Assembly (NCBI GenBank): GCA_903813345.2
Contig: CAIIXF020000007.1
Coordinates: 999,730-1,063,729, forward strand
Direction: 5' to 3'
Length of the DNA stretch: 64,000 bases
DNA from: Owenia fusiformis
Taxonomy: Eukaryota > Annelida > Polychaeta > Sabellida > Oweniidae
A program made the translations under genes and the position numbers. Positions 34,741 through 46,036 of this stretch are shown in pieces. The notes beneath the pieces are model-generated. The model ran no database searches and was not told where the DNA came from. It worked only from the letters and a program-made list of their open reading frames with translations. The stretch's first letter is position 1; every line of letters begins with the position of its first letter.

Positions 34741-36309
34741 ATGACCATGGCTAGCCCTCAACCCTCAGAAGTTGGAACTGATATTGGCTTGCTTATTGGA
34801 TCACCTGATTCTTTTTATAAAGAAAGTCAGGGGTCACCTGAATCAGCTGATATTCTGACCTTAAACCTGACTATCAACAACTCTCCTGAACAGTCTCAGT
34901 GTTCTCAGGCGGCATCTCAAGCTCGTGCTTTGACTCCAAGAGAACCAACCTGCTCAACTAATCTTGCTTCACCTTCACAGAATGACACTCAAAGGTCTGT
35001 CCATAAACGCAGAAGTAAACGTCTAGGCAAAAACACATTGCCTTTGGATCTTAATGGTACTTTCAACTCAGACTCAGGAGCGAAGCGTAAACGTCCTGTT
35101 CGAGCGTGTAGGACGGCCCCTAAGACCCCAAAGCTTCCTAAGTCCAATAAATTACATACTCGCTGTACTTCCAAATATGACTCTGATATAAACACTCGCA
35201 ACCTAGTAGCTATCATACAAGACCTTAAGGTGGCAGTTGATAACACCACAGCCAAGGTTGATGCTTTGCAGAGCACAGTGAGTGCAATAAACACTACGAA
35301 TCTCGATCTTGTAAAACAACTATCTGCAAAAACTGCAACCTGCAATGAACTTGAAAAAGAGTGTAAAAGCCTTCGTGAAACCCTTAACTGGCATAAAATG
35401 AACAAATCCCAAAATGAACCTGTCAAACCCCACCCCAAAAATGCTTCAAAAACGCTGGTGATTGGAAGTTCTATCGTTCGTGACCTCGATCAAGATAAAC
35501 TCAATGATGTTGAAGTTATTTCTATTGGTGGGGCAGACATTGATATGGTCCATAAGCGACTCACTAATTTAGACACCAAGTACCAAAAGGCTATTCTTCA
35601 AGTAGGAAGTAAAGACTGTGCAAAATCATCAGATAAGGCCTCGATCAAAGCCAAATACCAATTAGCTATTAAGGGTGCCAAGAACATTGCTACCACTGTT
35701 GCCGTTTCTAGCATTTGCCCTCGAACCGACAAAGAATTGGCTCAGAATACCGCCGATGCCCTTAATGCTGGGCTACAGATCCTATGCGAGGAGGAAAAGA
35801 TCGAGTTCATCAACAATGACACAAATGGCTTTAAACTACAGAGTGGAGAAATAAATGAAGGTTATCTCTGGTCTGACGGTCTTCACTTATCAAAGCCAGG
35901 ATCTAATAAATTGGCACGTAACATGGGACTCGGCTGTAAGACACGAGATGTTACAAAAAACAACCGTGCCCGTCAACAGCAACGTAACTTGCAACGCTCA
36001 TCGCAGGATACAGCCCAACACAAACCTACCAGCAACGATATTCATGTCCCCTATTTGCAGCAACAACAGCCCCCCGGACGTGACCAACGTGCCCAGCCCC
36101 CCTCCCATGATATTTCACGTAACATTTCACCAGCCTGTTTTAAATGCGGAGAAAGGAGTCACCTTGCCAATTCTTGTTGGCACACAAATTCCATACGCTG
36201 CCACTCCTGTTCCAATTTTGGACATAAGAAAGCAAGGTGCCCATTCACACAAAACTTAAACCACCCTAATTTTGTTAATGGACAGTTTGGACAGCGCTGG
36301 CCACAATAG
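34741..36309 (+). CDS. LINE ORF1 protein, SGNH/esterase-like with zinc knuckles
   Basis: 522 residues. Residues 1-150 are Ser/Thr/Pro-rich with basic stretches (KRRSKRLGK near 90, AKRKRPVRA near 114) that could bind RNA or direct nuclear entry. About 152-215 is a heptad-like coiled coil, probably for oligomerisation. 237-395 looks like an SGNH hydrolase fold: VIGSSIVRD (block I, nucleophile Ser), ILQVGSKDC (block III position), and SDGLHLSKPG (catalytic Asp/His block). At 466-479 and 487-500 are two CX2CX4HX4C knuckles (CFKCGERSHLANSC; CHSCSNFGHKKARC). ORF1 proteins package the element RNA; the role of the esterase-like part in retrotransposition is not settled. It is intact, ending CCA CAA TAG. 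Confidence 0.9.
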   Translation: MTMASPQPSEVGTDIGLLIGSPDSFYKESQGSPESADILTLNLTINNSPEQSQCSQAASQARALTPREPTCSTNLASPSQNDTQRSVHKRRSKRLGKNTLPLDLNGTFNSDSGAKRKRPVRACRTAPKTPKLPKSNKLHTRCTSKYDSDINTRNLVAIIQDLKVAVDNTTAKVDALQSTVSAINTTNLDLVKQLSAKTATCNELEKECKSLRETLNWHKMNKSQNEPVKPHPKNASKTLVIGSSIVRDLDQDKLNDVEVISIGGADIDMVHKRLTNLDTKYQKAILQVGSKDCAKSSDKASIKAKYQLAIKGAKNIATTVAVSSICPRTDKELAQNTADALNAGLQILCEEEKIEFINNDTNGFKLQSGEINEGYLWSDGLHLSKPGSNKLARNMGLGCKTRDVTKNNRARQQQRNLQRSSQDTAQHKPTSNDIHVPYLQQQQPPGRDQRAQPPSHDISRNISPACFKCGERSHLANSCWHTNSIRCHSCSNFGHKKARCPFTQNLNHPNFVNGQFGQRWPQ

Positions 36310-36444
36310 GCTTTAGGCAATGTTTCTGCCTTCGTCCCATCTGACTCATTTACAATATCTCCGCCCACTCCTGAACCTGTCATTCACCAACGTAATCGCA
36401 AAACTCGTCGGGGAAGAAGAAAGATCTATACCAGCTCCACTCAA

Positions 36445-39400
36445 ATGACCTTTGCTTTTAATAATGTATGCCACTTTGGCCTTGCTAAACAGCATGAGCT
36501 CAACCAGACTTTATCTAAATGTAGCTATGATATTGTTGCTATTGCTGAAACTTTTTTTGATGACACTAACACGCTTTCAATTTTAAATGATAACTATGTG
36601 TGGATCCCTAAAAACAGAGTTGGTAAAAAAGGTGGTGGTGTAGGATTCTTTGTTAAGAAAGGAATAGTAATCCTTGACAATGATTTACTTCACTCGAGTT
36701 GTGATGACCTAGAAAGATTATGGATTCGTGTTAAAATTAATAATAATGTTCTTAATCTTGGAGTTACTTACTTTCCCGTAGATGGAAAAAATTCAATATT
36801 AAGCGAAAAGTTAATGGATGAGTTGATCTCTAATGTTGCGGAGGTTGAATCAGATGACACATATACTTTATTGATGGGTGATTTTAATGGGAAGGCAACC
36901 AAATTCTGTAAAGGGCAAAGCAGCCAAAATGGTAAACTTATCGATCTTTTCAGTGATGTCACAGGCATGCACATGTTAAACTCTATTAACTGTCAGGGTG
37001 AGATAACATGGTCAAGGGGAACTCAACATTCATCCATTGACTATTGCTTCGGTAACCATAATTTTATGAAGGTGTACCAAAATATGATTATTGATGAAAC
37101 CCACGAAGAGGCAAGTTTAGGTAGTGACCACTCTTTTATGATTATAAATGCTATACTGCCCTCTCAGTCAGGTAACCTTAAGACCAATGTTCCTCCTGAT
37201 AATAAAGATGAAGATACTGTAATTTGGAACATTAATGATAACACAGATTGGGATTGCTTCAGAAACGCCATTAATACTGAATTTAGTTCCTGGGACATTT
37301 CCAAGTGCAGTAACATTGAAGATGCATGGTCCTCATTCAAAGAGAATATAATGAAGGCTGCTCATATAGGGGTTGGGATTAAGTGGGTACCAACGAACCA
37401 TCGTTCATTTTGGGATAAAGAAATTAAATTATTAATAAATAATCGTAAAGAAGCATCACGCTTCTACCGATATTGGAGTCGTTCAAAGTCAGCTGACCCT
37501 GACATACTTCGAGAAATTTGGAACTTATACCTCGAACGTAAAAAACAAGTTCAGTTGAAAATAGTTGAATCACATGTAAAGAATCACATCAAAGTTTTAA
37601 CTAGTAATGCTAGGTCACTTTCTAAATGTTCAAGATCCTACTGGAAAAAATTGAAAATGTTCAATGAAAATAATGGATATCCCATTCAAATCCAAGACCC
37701 TAACAACAAAGATATGATCTTAACTGACCCCAAAGCCATATCTGAGGCTCTACATTTGTATTGGGAAAGGGTGGGGCGTAATAATCGTAATCCAAAGTTT
37801 ACCTCCAATAATCTATCAGATAAGATAGATTCTTTATTAAAGGAAACTAACTATGATAATAATGCCTTAAACAGCTTCTGCTTTACATATGCTGAACTTG
37901 TGCAATGTCTCAGAAAGCTTAATAATGGCAAGAAGTGTGGTACGGATAATATACCTAATGAATTTCTTAAATACGGGGGAAATACAATGTTTTCTTCCCT
38001 TTTTGACCTTTTTAACAAAGTAAAATCCCTAGAAGTTATGCCTACAGAATGGAAAGAAGGATTACTTGTTCCATTATTCAAACGAGGTTTAAACATTGAC
38101 TTAAATAATTACAGAGGTCTCACCATGAATTCCAATGTTTATAAAATTTATACTAGTCTACTTGATAGTAAAATTAAACTTAACTCAGAGTCATGTGACC
38201 TTCTTGGTGATTCCCAGGGAGCTTTCAGGGAAAATCTTAGACTTGAAAACCACATTTTTGCTCTAAAAGGTTTATGCTCACTTCGTAAATCCTCTAAGAA
38301 AAATACATTTTTATCATTTTTGGATATTTCTAAGGCCTTTGATGTTATTGACCGCAATATGTTATTTGTGAAACTTTGGGAAATGGGTATTCAAGGAAAA
38401 ATATGACGGTTGCTCCATGAGGCTTACAGGGATGTTTGTAATAAAGTTATTTTTGGTAATTTTACCTCTCCATGGTATTCTAGTACTTCTGGTTTAAAGC
38501 AGGGCTGTTGTTTATCCCCATCCCTATTCTCACTAGTCATGACTGACTTAGTTGATAGACTGAATAAAGAAAACCTTGGTATTCCATTTAATAACATTAA
38601 AGTCCCAACATTTCTTTTTGCTGATGACATTGTTCTTATGGCCGAAAGTGAGAGCCAACTGAATCATATGCTAAAAATTGCAGATCAGTTTGGTTCTTGC
38701 TGGGGATTCAAATTCGACCCCAATAAATCTAAAGTAATGGTTATTGGCAAGCGAATAGATAAAAATAAAACTTGGGTATTAGGTGACCTTGAAATCAAAG
38801 AAGTTGATACTTACAAATATCTTGGCATCCATCTAAATAGGCAATTAAGAGATAACTACCACGTGAATGTTGTTTTAAAAGAAAAGGATAAGAAGCTAAG
38901 AAATCTAGTTGCATCAACCCTAACTAAGCATATTAACTATAATAGAATATCATTTGGTAATACATTATACTACTCCCAGTACCGCCCTGCTTTGTTGCAT
39001 GGATGTGGTGTTCTAATTCTTGACAAGACCTCTGAAAAGACCCTTTCTTCAATGCAATATAAATTGGCCAAATCAATTTTTCAACTTAAATGTAACCCTG
39101 CCAAAGCAGCAATGTTAGGTGACCTTGGCTGGAGAAGCATTATTAACATTATTCAGAAAAGACAAATTGATTATTTTTTATATCTTAAGTTCTCCATGAA
39201 GAACGGCCTACATAAGGCAATTTTTGATAAACTGTTTGAAAATTTCAAGGGAAGAGTAAAAACATGTTGGCCATATTTTGAAAACATACAAGACATTTTA
39301 ATTGAACATGGCCTTGATGATGTTGTGTTTAGAGATGACAATGAATGGTATGATTCTTTTTTGACCATATCCTCCCAACAACACAAAAGTAATTTTCTAT

Positions 39401-39858
39401 CTGAATGTTCCTCGAAATCTTCACTAGAATTTTATGAATCAATCAAACAAACCCCATTTCTGGAGAATTACCTTACTTCAAGTAATGATTTTGTTGGACA
39501 GAGATTGAAGTTCAAAGCCAGAACTGGGTGTTTAGGTATTGGAACTGACCTCAAAAGAAGAAAATGCGATGATGGTTTTTGCAAACTTTGTTCCCTTCAT
39601 CCAATTGATGATTTAACACACAGATTTTTTACATGTAGTCACAACCAACGTGAAAGGATTGATTTTTACAACAGAATTAAAACCTCATGCTCCCCTGATG
39701 TATTTAATATGTTCTTAACGCTTCCTTTAAATGAAAAATTAAAGTGGTGCCTAGGAGATGTTGTTTTTAGTATTTGGGGCAAAGACCAAGGATTCTTGTT
39801 TGACAAGTGTGTCAAACAATTTTTAGTGACTATTAATAACGATATTTTAAACTCATAA
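36445..39858 (+). pseudogene. LINE ORF2, endonuclease-reverse transcriptase with one internal stop
   Basis: 1,137 codons in one frame, interrupted only by TGA at 38404-38406 (codon 654), just after RT motif A (FLDISKAFDVID). Endonuclease, residues about 1-235: DIVAIAETFF, LLMGDFNGK near 145, SSIDYCFG, and GSDHSF near 226. RT: NNYRGLTMNSNVYKIY, SQGAFRE, FLDISKAFD, then GLKQGCCLSPSLFS after the stop, FADD at 38617-38628 (residue 725) and KSKVMVIGK. The C-terminus has a CX2CX9HX4C zinc-binding motif (CKLC...HRFFTC). The protein would nick DNA and prime reverse transcription of its RNA. With a single lesion and clean motifs the insertion looks young. A sequencing or assembly error at the TGA is the alternative. 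Confidence 0.9.
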
Positions 39859-40008
39859 CATATGTACAATTTAACATATTTATTTTATCTATCTGTATTG
39901 TATTGTATTTTATGAATATGTATTTGTTCTATGTACTGCCGCACTGGAATTTTCCATTGTGCCACTGATTAAAAAGTGTTTGGCAAATAAATAAAAAAAA
40001 AAAAAAAA

Positions 40009-40217
40009 TAACATGGAATAAAACTCTGACCAAAACCCACATTCTATATCATTATTAACAACCGCGCTTCCTCTAATATATATTATACGTTATATTTGAT
40101 AGATTATACGATTATGATTGGTTTAAATGAACAAATTGAGGACCACTGATTAGTATTGTGAATGTGCATAATTATATGTAATGAAATATGTATTCGTTTG
40201 AATTGATTGATGCATCG
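40009..40217. other. spacer after the LINE
   Basis: AT-rich, nothing recognised. Confidence 0.4.
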
Positions 40218-40510
40218 CATAGGCGTAGCCGAGGGGGGAGGTGCGATGGGTGCAATCGCACCACCCCCCCCCCTCATTATCAATAAGAATAGAACTATGA
40301 GATAGATGAATTAAGAAAAGCGGTTTAAAATGCTTTTTATTTGAAGCGTCTAGCTCAATTTTGAAGGAAGTTACACCAATTTTTGTAAAATTCATAACAG
40401 ACTTAAAAACATCTTTTTTGGCTTCCTTGCGCCACGATCGCACCACCTCTGACTGAAAATCAATTTTTTGGCGATCGCACACCCCTGACTTAAAGCTGGC
40501 TACGCCCCTG
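40218..40510. mobile_element. MITE with GGCGTAGCC ends, 293 bp
   Basis: Left end CATAGGCGTAGCCGAGGGG, right end CTGGCTACGCCCCTG, imperfect inverted repeats of about 14 bp. The interior has C-runs and repeated GCGATCGCAC/TGCGATGG words. No coding. Related to the solo end at 20706. Superfamily uncertain (hAT-like is possible); no clean target duplication. Confidence 0.5.
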
Positions 40511-40544
40511 CATCTTATTTCATGTTTATATAATTGTAGAAGTA

Positions 40545-41937
40545 CAGGGTGGTCCAAAAAAAGTGAACCCCTGCAACTGGCCATATTTCCCTTATTACTT
40601 GCAGGAATTCTTTTATATTTTCACATGTCATTTATGTGACACGAATGTCAAGGACTCTATCCAGCATCGTATGTTTGTATGTCCTCATTTTAATGATGAA
40701 AGAACTAACTTCTTTCTGAACGTGATAAACTCCTGTAATGAACAACTGTCATCTAGCCTTATTTCTGCTAAAATTCCAATTAAAATATGCTTGACCATGG
40801 GTGATAAAGCTTTCATTGACTGGGGAAATGAACAAGGTCATATTTTAGATCAATGTGTAAAGAAATATCTGAAAGCAATTTATATTCCCTATAATAAGGA
40901 TTGATGTATTTTAGTGACATTATGTATTTTAATTTTGACTGTAATTGTATAAGCATGTTTGTATGTGGATGCACCACATTTTCAATGTGTGTGCCACTGT
41001 TTTAAAAGTGATTCCAATAAATAAATAAAAATAAAAAATGTTGTAGAGGAATGTCTAAAATTTATGTTGGTACCATACATTTTTCTTAGTCTTGAAATTT
41101 GCAGAAATTATAAGCCCTAACCAAACATTACTGAAAATGGACAAATTGTGATTTTCAACATCTGCGATTATTCAACCCTTTAACACCTTTCCCCTGAGAA
41201 TTTTTTAAGCTGCAGTCTTAAGGAACTAATATTTTCTGTGTTCAATTTTGAATCCTGTACATTATGGCTTAAAACTAGCATCCTACATTTGTTAGTTGCA
41301 AAGTTATTGTGATCCAAAGAGATGTGCTAAGCTTCCACAGACGAAAACATTTTCCAGTGAAATCATGAACATACCCCTATATGATCTTGAAAGGTCAATA
41401 TCGTCATAAATCATGGACCAATTCTAATGATATATGGCTCAAAACATTGAATATTGGATTTTCTTTTGATTTTTTAAAGATATTTGATGAAGGGGTCATC
41501 AGATTCCTGGTCACAGGGGCAACTTTCTTCCATAAGAGGCCCCCTCTAACTGTTGGTGTAGGTTACATACCCCTGAACTGTTGAACAGTTAAAAATGCTT
41601 CAAAATGATCAATGAAAGTGTGAAATGTGTTTTCTGCTTGAATAATGTCCCTTTTGTCATATGGTAGGGTTTTAAACTTGTATCTTTAACTGAAAGCTGT
41701 TTAAGATCATCCAATGTGTTTCAATAATTTCCGTGAATCACATTTGTAAAATTTTGTACAATATCTAATTTCCAGGCATGTTTGTTAAACGCTTGTAATT
41801 TAAGACTGAGAATAAATTATGGCATCAACCAAAATTTTAGACCTTTCTCTACAACATGTGATAATATGAGCCAATTTATGCATGTATTAAGAAAAATGTA
41901 GCCTGTTTCAAGGGTTCACTTTTTTTGGACCACCCTG
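40545..41937. mobile_element. foldback mariner-like element carrying a nested LINE piece
   Basis: Flanked by TA (40543-40544 and 41938-41939). The terminal inverted repeats are identical over 26 bp, beginning CAGGGTGGTCCAAAAAAAGT. The arms continue to match more loosely for about 200 bp: CACATG/TTGTAGAG..GTCTAAAATTT in the left arm against CTACAACATGTG and AAATTTTAGACC in the right. Removing the LINE piece at 40629-41037 restores continuity of the left arm. No transposase core is left. Confidence 0.8.
40629..41037 (+). pseudogene. 5'-truncated LINE copy nested in the mariner-like element
   Basis: Encodes the last ~90 residues of an ORF2 related to 36445-39858: CHLCDTNVKDSIQHRMFVC (CX2CX9HX4C), then WGNEQGHILDQCVKKYLKAI against WGKDQGFLFDKCVKQFLVTI of the full copy. 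The stop is at 40902. The 3' UTR (TGTGCCACTG, AATAAATAAATAAAAATAAAA) also matches. ATGT flanks it (40625-40628 and 41038-41041), a probable short target-site duplication. It is diverged from the full copy, so it comes from another subfamily member. Confidence 0.85.
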
Positions 41938-43771
41938 TATATTATAAATGAATAATGCACACAAATGATTAGCGACTAAGTGTCCAAAAGTATTGTAACA
42001 ATGAATACAAATGAAATAGAAGCAATGCTGCAAACTTGACATATCTTCTGTTTGACACTTATTTTAAACATTATTTTGAAAAAAATCTGATATCAAACAA
42101 ACGTATCAAACGTACGCTTCTTATTGATTCCAGCAGATGCCAATACTTAATAGAGCGGAATGCAAGCTATAATCTTTGAAACAAACGTTCCAACTTGCAG
42201 AGCAGATAAATTAATAACAATAATTCTGAGAATAAAAAGCAATTTTATCAATGGTTGTTATCGTTTATGATCACGATTGATGCATTGTGCCTCACAAATC
42301 GATTTCTTTTTTCATAAGATATATTTTCAAGTAAGAACATCGTCTACGTTATACTGGTACATCGATCTCATTTTTTAAAGTAAATGTTTCTTCTACCAGT
42401 AGTCATTGTTCAAGCTAGTATCACCTAACATTGTCGGAGATTGAACGACTTGTTGTTCTCATAATATTTTGTATTCACAAATCCTCAATAATGTTATGTA
42501 GCTTCATGTAGAAATGTATTATTAATAAAACTTTATGCCGAGAATTTATTTAAAACTCCAACCAGATTTTTTATGAACAGGACTAGAACAGCATTTCACT
42601 TTATATAAGCCGTTGATAATTCTAATCGAATCCGTTTTCAACTTATATGAAAATATGCATTTAAGGGTATCGCGAAAATGATCATCGTGTTTGTATTTTC
42701 AAATATGAAATTAATGGAATTAGTTCCAAATTTAAATATTCAAAATGGCCAAAAACGCCATTACGTATTATTTTGCGATAGCTTACCCGTTTTTTCAATC
42801 ATGGTATTGATTATGTCACATGTACTCAAAAATATTAACCATACATTTTCGGACACCCTGCATTTTCGAGTTTATACTTCTAGGAGTCAAATTCTATATT
42901 AAAAAATCACAAGGATATTTTATACACATCGAGATCAAGGTTAGATAAATGTGAGCAAAAAAAAAATATAATAGCACCCATCTAAAGACCATGGACCATG
43001 ATATTAGCAAAAATACAGGTACAAACATTAAAAATAAATTCACAGCTCATCGATCTGTAACTGTTTTCATGTCTTATACCCAGATAAAGTTATGAGGCAA
43101 GATTAATAGTTGCTCCGTTTTATAGATCGATGCCATTTGCCACGTCTGTCTTATATCATTGCTACCCTCAAAGTGATTTATCTAACTCATGTAGAGGTGT
43201 TCTGTGATGAGTGGGGAGACGTCACATTAGGTTAAAGAACCGGTATTTATCTAATCTATTACACTACCTTGTCATGATTATATATATTGATCGATGTGTT
43301 ATTAATCCATTGTTTCAAGGATCACTATATGTAATGTGCATCATACGACAAAGCAAACATCGGCACATTATTTACCTTGGATAATTAAGAAAACACCTCA
43401 ACACTAAGAAAACATTGTAATTCATCCACTCATATATTTCCTTACAATGCAAATTATATGCTGGAGGTAATGATTCAATTTTAGAAGAAATAAAGGGCTG
43501 TTTTATCTTAGTAAAATAATTCATTTCTTGAAACGGTTTGGTTAATATACATCTATATATTTTTTATCTAATGATTAATGAAGTCGAAGATGATATTCTG
43601 TTGTGCAGTAATAGGCTCTTCCATAGAACTTGGTAAACCATCAACCATAAAAATGCCGTTCTTTTAACCATTGGCCTACTCCAACCTTTTAAGTTGTAAT
43701 AATTTACGTGAAGCCGTGACTTACATACGACAGATGAGTAAGATAAGCTATACCACAAGGCTTATATAATA
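41938..43771. other. intergenic, nothing recognised
   Basis: AT-rich with short frames. TCAAAATGGCC near 42740 resembles words inside the Helitron-like elements but no end was found. Confidence 0.4.
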
Positions 43772-43817
43772 CAGGGTGACACAAACATTTTGACCGAGAC
43801 ATTTTTGGGTCACCCAG
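43772..43817. mobile_element. 46-bp minimal element made of two mariner-like ends
   Basis: TA-flanked (43770-43771 and 43818-43819). Starts CAGGGTGAC and ends GTCACCCAG, with 28 bp between. The ends match the 55483-56475 element (CAGGGTGACC). Likely the remnant of a larger element by internal deletion; a chance palindrome is less likely given the TA flanks. Confidence 0.5.
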
Positions 43818-44574
43818 TATACAAGTTCCAAAACACGTTTTAACATATTACATACAACTATCAAATAGAAAGCTATTGTATTGGGGACGAATTAACCAAA
43901 CATGTTATCTATATCATTACTATTTTTGAGACACGGAGTCTTTTCCGTGACACATGGAGTACAATATTATCAATCAGTCGAGCTACATGAGAAAGCTATG
44001 ATCATCTATTTTCAATTAAAAATAGATTAGGATAAAATCATTTTAGCTTAATTCGCATGCGGTTTTATAAAAATCATGACAACGGTTTTATTAAAATCCT
44101 GACAAGCATCACTCCATAAAGATATAGTCATACAGGAATATATTCTCTTTGAGGAAATCTACTGCGGTATTGTTTGTGGAAGAGTCTATGAATGACCTAT
44201 CAATATTTAGTTCAATCCAATGAGTCGTTATAGCATGTGCAAAGTTTATAGCATGTATGAAGTTTTCAAATTGAACTGCTAATAGGTAAAAATAAACTAA
44301 TTTATAATGGGAATATCTGAGGATGTCCCTGAATGAAGCCTTGATGTTGTGGGTTCGAGTCGCGTGAGCTTCAGAAGGCTTTTTTCTCTTCCACATCGGT
44401 TGCAATATTAAATAATTTCCCATGTTTTTCATACGTATTGGTATGGGTCTGCAACCTCATGCAACATTTTAGAGAAAAACACAGCATCGCAAGAGGAAAT
44501 TAACAGAAAATGGAAACAATATTCAGATTAGAGAAACAGCAATGGCCTTAAAATTGGAAAATAATCACCCCCAT
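43818..44574. other. intergenic, nothing firm
   Basis: GGGTTCGAGTCGC at 44351 fits a tRNA B box, but no A box or stems are found at the right distance. Confidence 0.35.
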
Positions 44575-45235
44575 GATGCAATTTTTACACATGGCTTGTT
44601 TCTGTAGTTGACATGTTCAGCGTACCATATAAGATATTGCTCATATTCATCGTTATTTTATGTGTCTGGTGTGCTGCCTTGAATGCGTTATACTTTGCAA
44701 CATTTACTAGCAGCATAGCATCAACCAAGAAGGTAAAAATACAGCGAAAAAGTAATAATCACATTCAAAATTATACAATAAAGATTATGAAGATTTTACA
44801 GAGAAGAAATACATAGACAAAAATGAAGTAATTTGGTCTTAAAATAGGAAAATAAACATTTCTATGAAATTAATAACGTCTCAGATTATGTTGATTGAGT
44901 TAAGCAAAGCCTGAGTAAGAAACAACCTTATTTCACTTATGTTTGTCTAAGATGTTAATAAAGACGAAGAAATTCATGTTTTTTCTGATACGAATCACAA
45001 TATCAAATTGACTCGTTTATTCAATACAATATGATATAACTAATTTTATTTAGTCGATGATCCGTTTGACAAAATAAAAGTGTGAGGGTATTTCGTACAC
45101 GGGTTGGTAATCTCCCATTAAGAAAAGTACACAATGTTTTACAACTGACAGATTAGTTCGGAATCCTATCAATTATCAGGCATCCTTTAAGATCATTTAT
45201 CATTATGACATGATTTAATTGTGTCTACAGGCTCT
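44575..45235 (+). repeat. segmental duplication, copy 2 (left part), with a signal-peptide-like frame
   Basis: Ordered blocks shared with 23466-24105 (ACACATGGCTTGTTT; GTTGATTGAGTTA; GACAAAATAAAAGTGTGA). Here ATG at 44613 opens a 67-codon frame starting MFSVPYKILLIFIVILCVWC. This is strongly hydrophobic like a signal peptide, with a possible donor at AAGAAG/GTAAAA (44733). In the partner copy the frame is broken, so it may be a remnant first exon of a duplicated gene or chance. Confidence 0.5.
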
Positions 45236-45893
45236 CTGTCGCTTGTAACTAATGTCACAATTTGAAAAGAGTATTGCTAAAATTTATGAAATAAATGTTT
45301 GAATACATAAGCTCGAGTGCGAATATAGGAAATACCAAAATGTGAAGAAAAAAAAATAGAAAAAGAAAAAAAGTTACGATGAAACGACTTCCCAAAGTGC
45401 CAAGCGATGATGGTGCAATACACAGCCGGAGTGATCACCTAATATTGAACCCCCAATACACACTGCACAAACTGGCAGACACTCATGTACAGTTTAGCCA
45501 AAGACCGTAAGACAATACAACTATCAATTATCATTAGAATGGTCCTGACAGCAAAAATGTAATAATCCAATAGATCATTCATTCGTAAGTGGAAGCCCGG
45601 ACATGAGACCCAAAGGGAATCTAAATGTTTTGTAACTGGTTATCATCGAAAGATTTGTCTTTATGGGGAGCATGCTATTTTTTATAAAAACACTAAGAAA
45701 ACATCACCAATTATTTTTAACTCATTTTTCGTTTTGCCAAAGAACTCTGAGGGTGTTAATAAGATCAAGATGTATTGTTTGGGCCTATTTAATATATTTT
45801 GATAAAAATCATTGTTTCAATTTATTGTCTGGCGTGGGAGAACAGTATCAAATGTGTTACACGTTAAGATTCCCAATATATCTTTTACAACTA
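45236..45893. other. intergenic, nothing recognised
   Basis: A-rich run near 45350-45375. No exon or element end. Confidence 0.35.
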
Positions 45894-46036
45894 CAACGAA
45901 ACCTGCACAGTGGAACACCTCTGTTAGTGGAACACTTTTCAGAGTCCTAAGACCAATTGTTAAATGAAGCTTTACACCTCCAGATGGAACACTTTTTAGA
46001 GGTACCAAAGGTGTTCCACTTAGACAGGTTTTACTG
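45894..46036. mobile_element. pogo/Tigger-like MITE, 143 bp
   Basis: TA-flanked. The right end GACAGGTTTTACTG preceded by GGTGTTCCACTTA matches the right end of 60985. The left end CAACGAAACCTGCACAGTGG is a mutated version of CAGTAAAACCTG. Internal GTGGAACACC motifs as in the larger relative. Confidence 0.6.

Larger units (their letters stand above)
34741..40008 (+). mobile_element. APE-type non-LTR retrotransposon (LINE), nearly complete
   Basis: Two large ORFs, a short 3' UTR and a 3' tail AATAAATAAAA followed by an A-run (39986-40008). ORF1 has an SGNH/esterase-like domain and CCHC knuckles; ORF2 has an apurinic-type endonuclease and a reverse transcriptase. ORF1 with an esterase-like domain is known from the CR1/L2 group, so that placement is likely but not certain. 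ORF1 and ORF2 are in the same frame and the 135-bp spacer is open. Thus the element is one frame of 5.1 kb with only two stops (TAG 36307, TGA 38404). The 5' border and target-site duplication were not found. Confidence 0.93.

Noticed and set aside
44340-44365. B-box match GGGTTCGAGTCGC as a tRNA gene
   Set aside because: No A box or cloverleaf stems at the right distance; the same holds for about 6515, 7035, 9560 and 21733.
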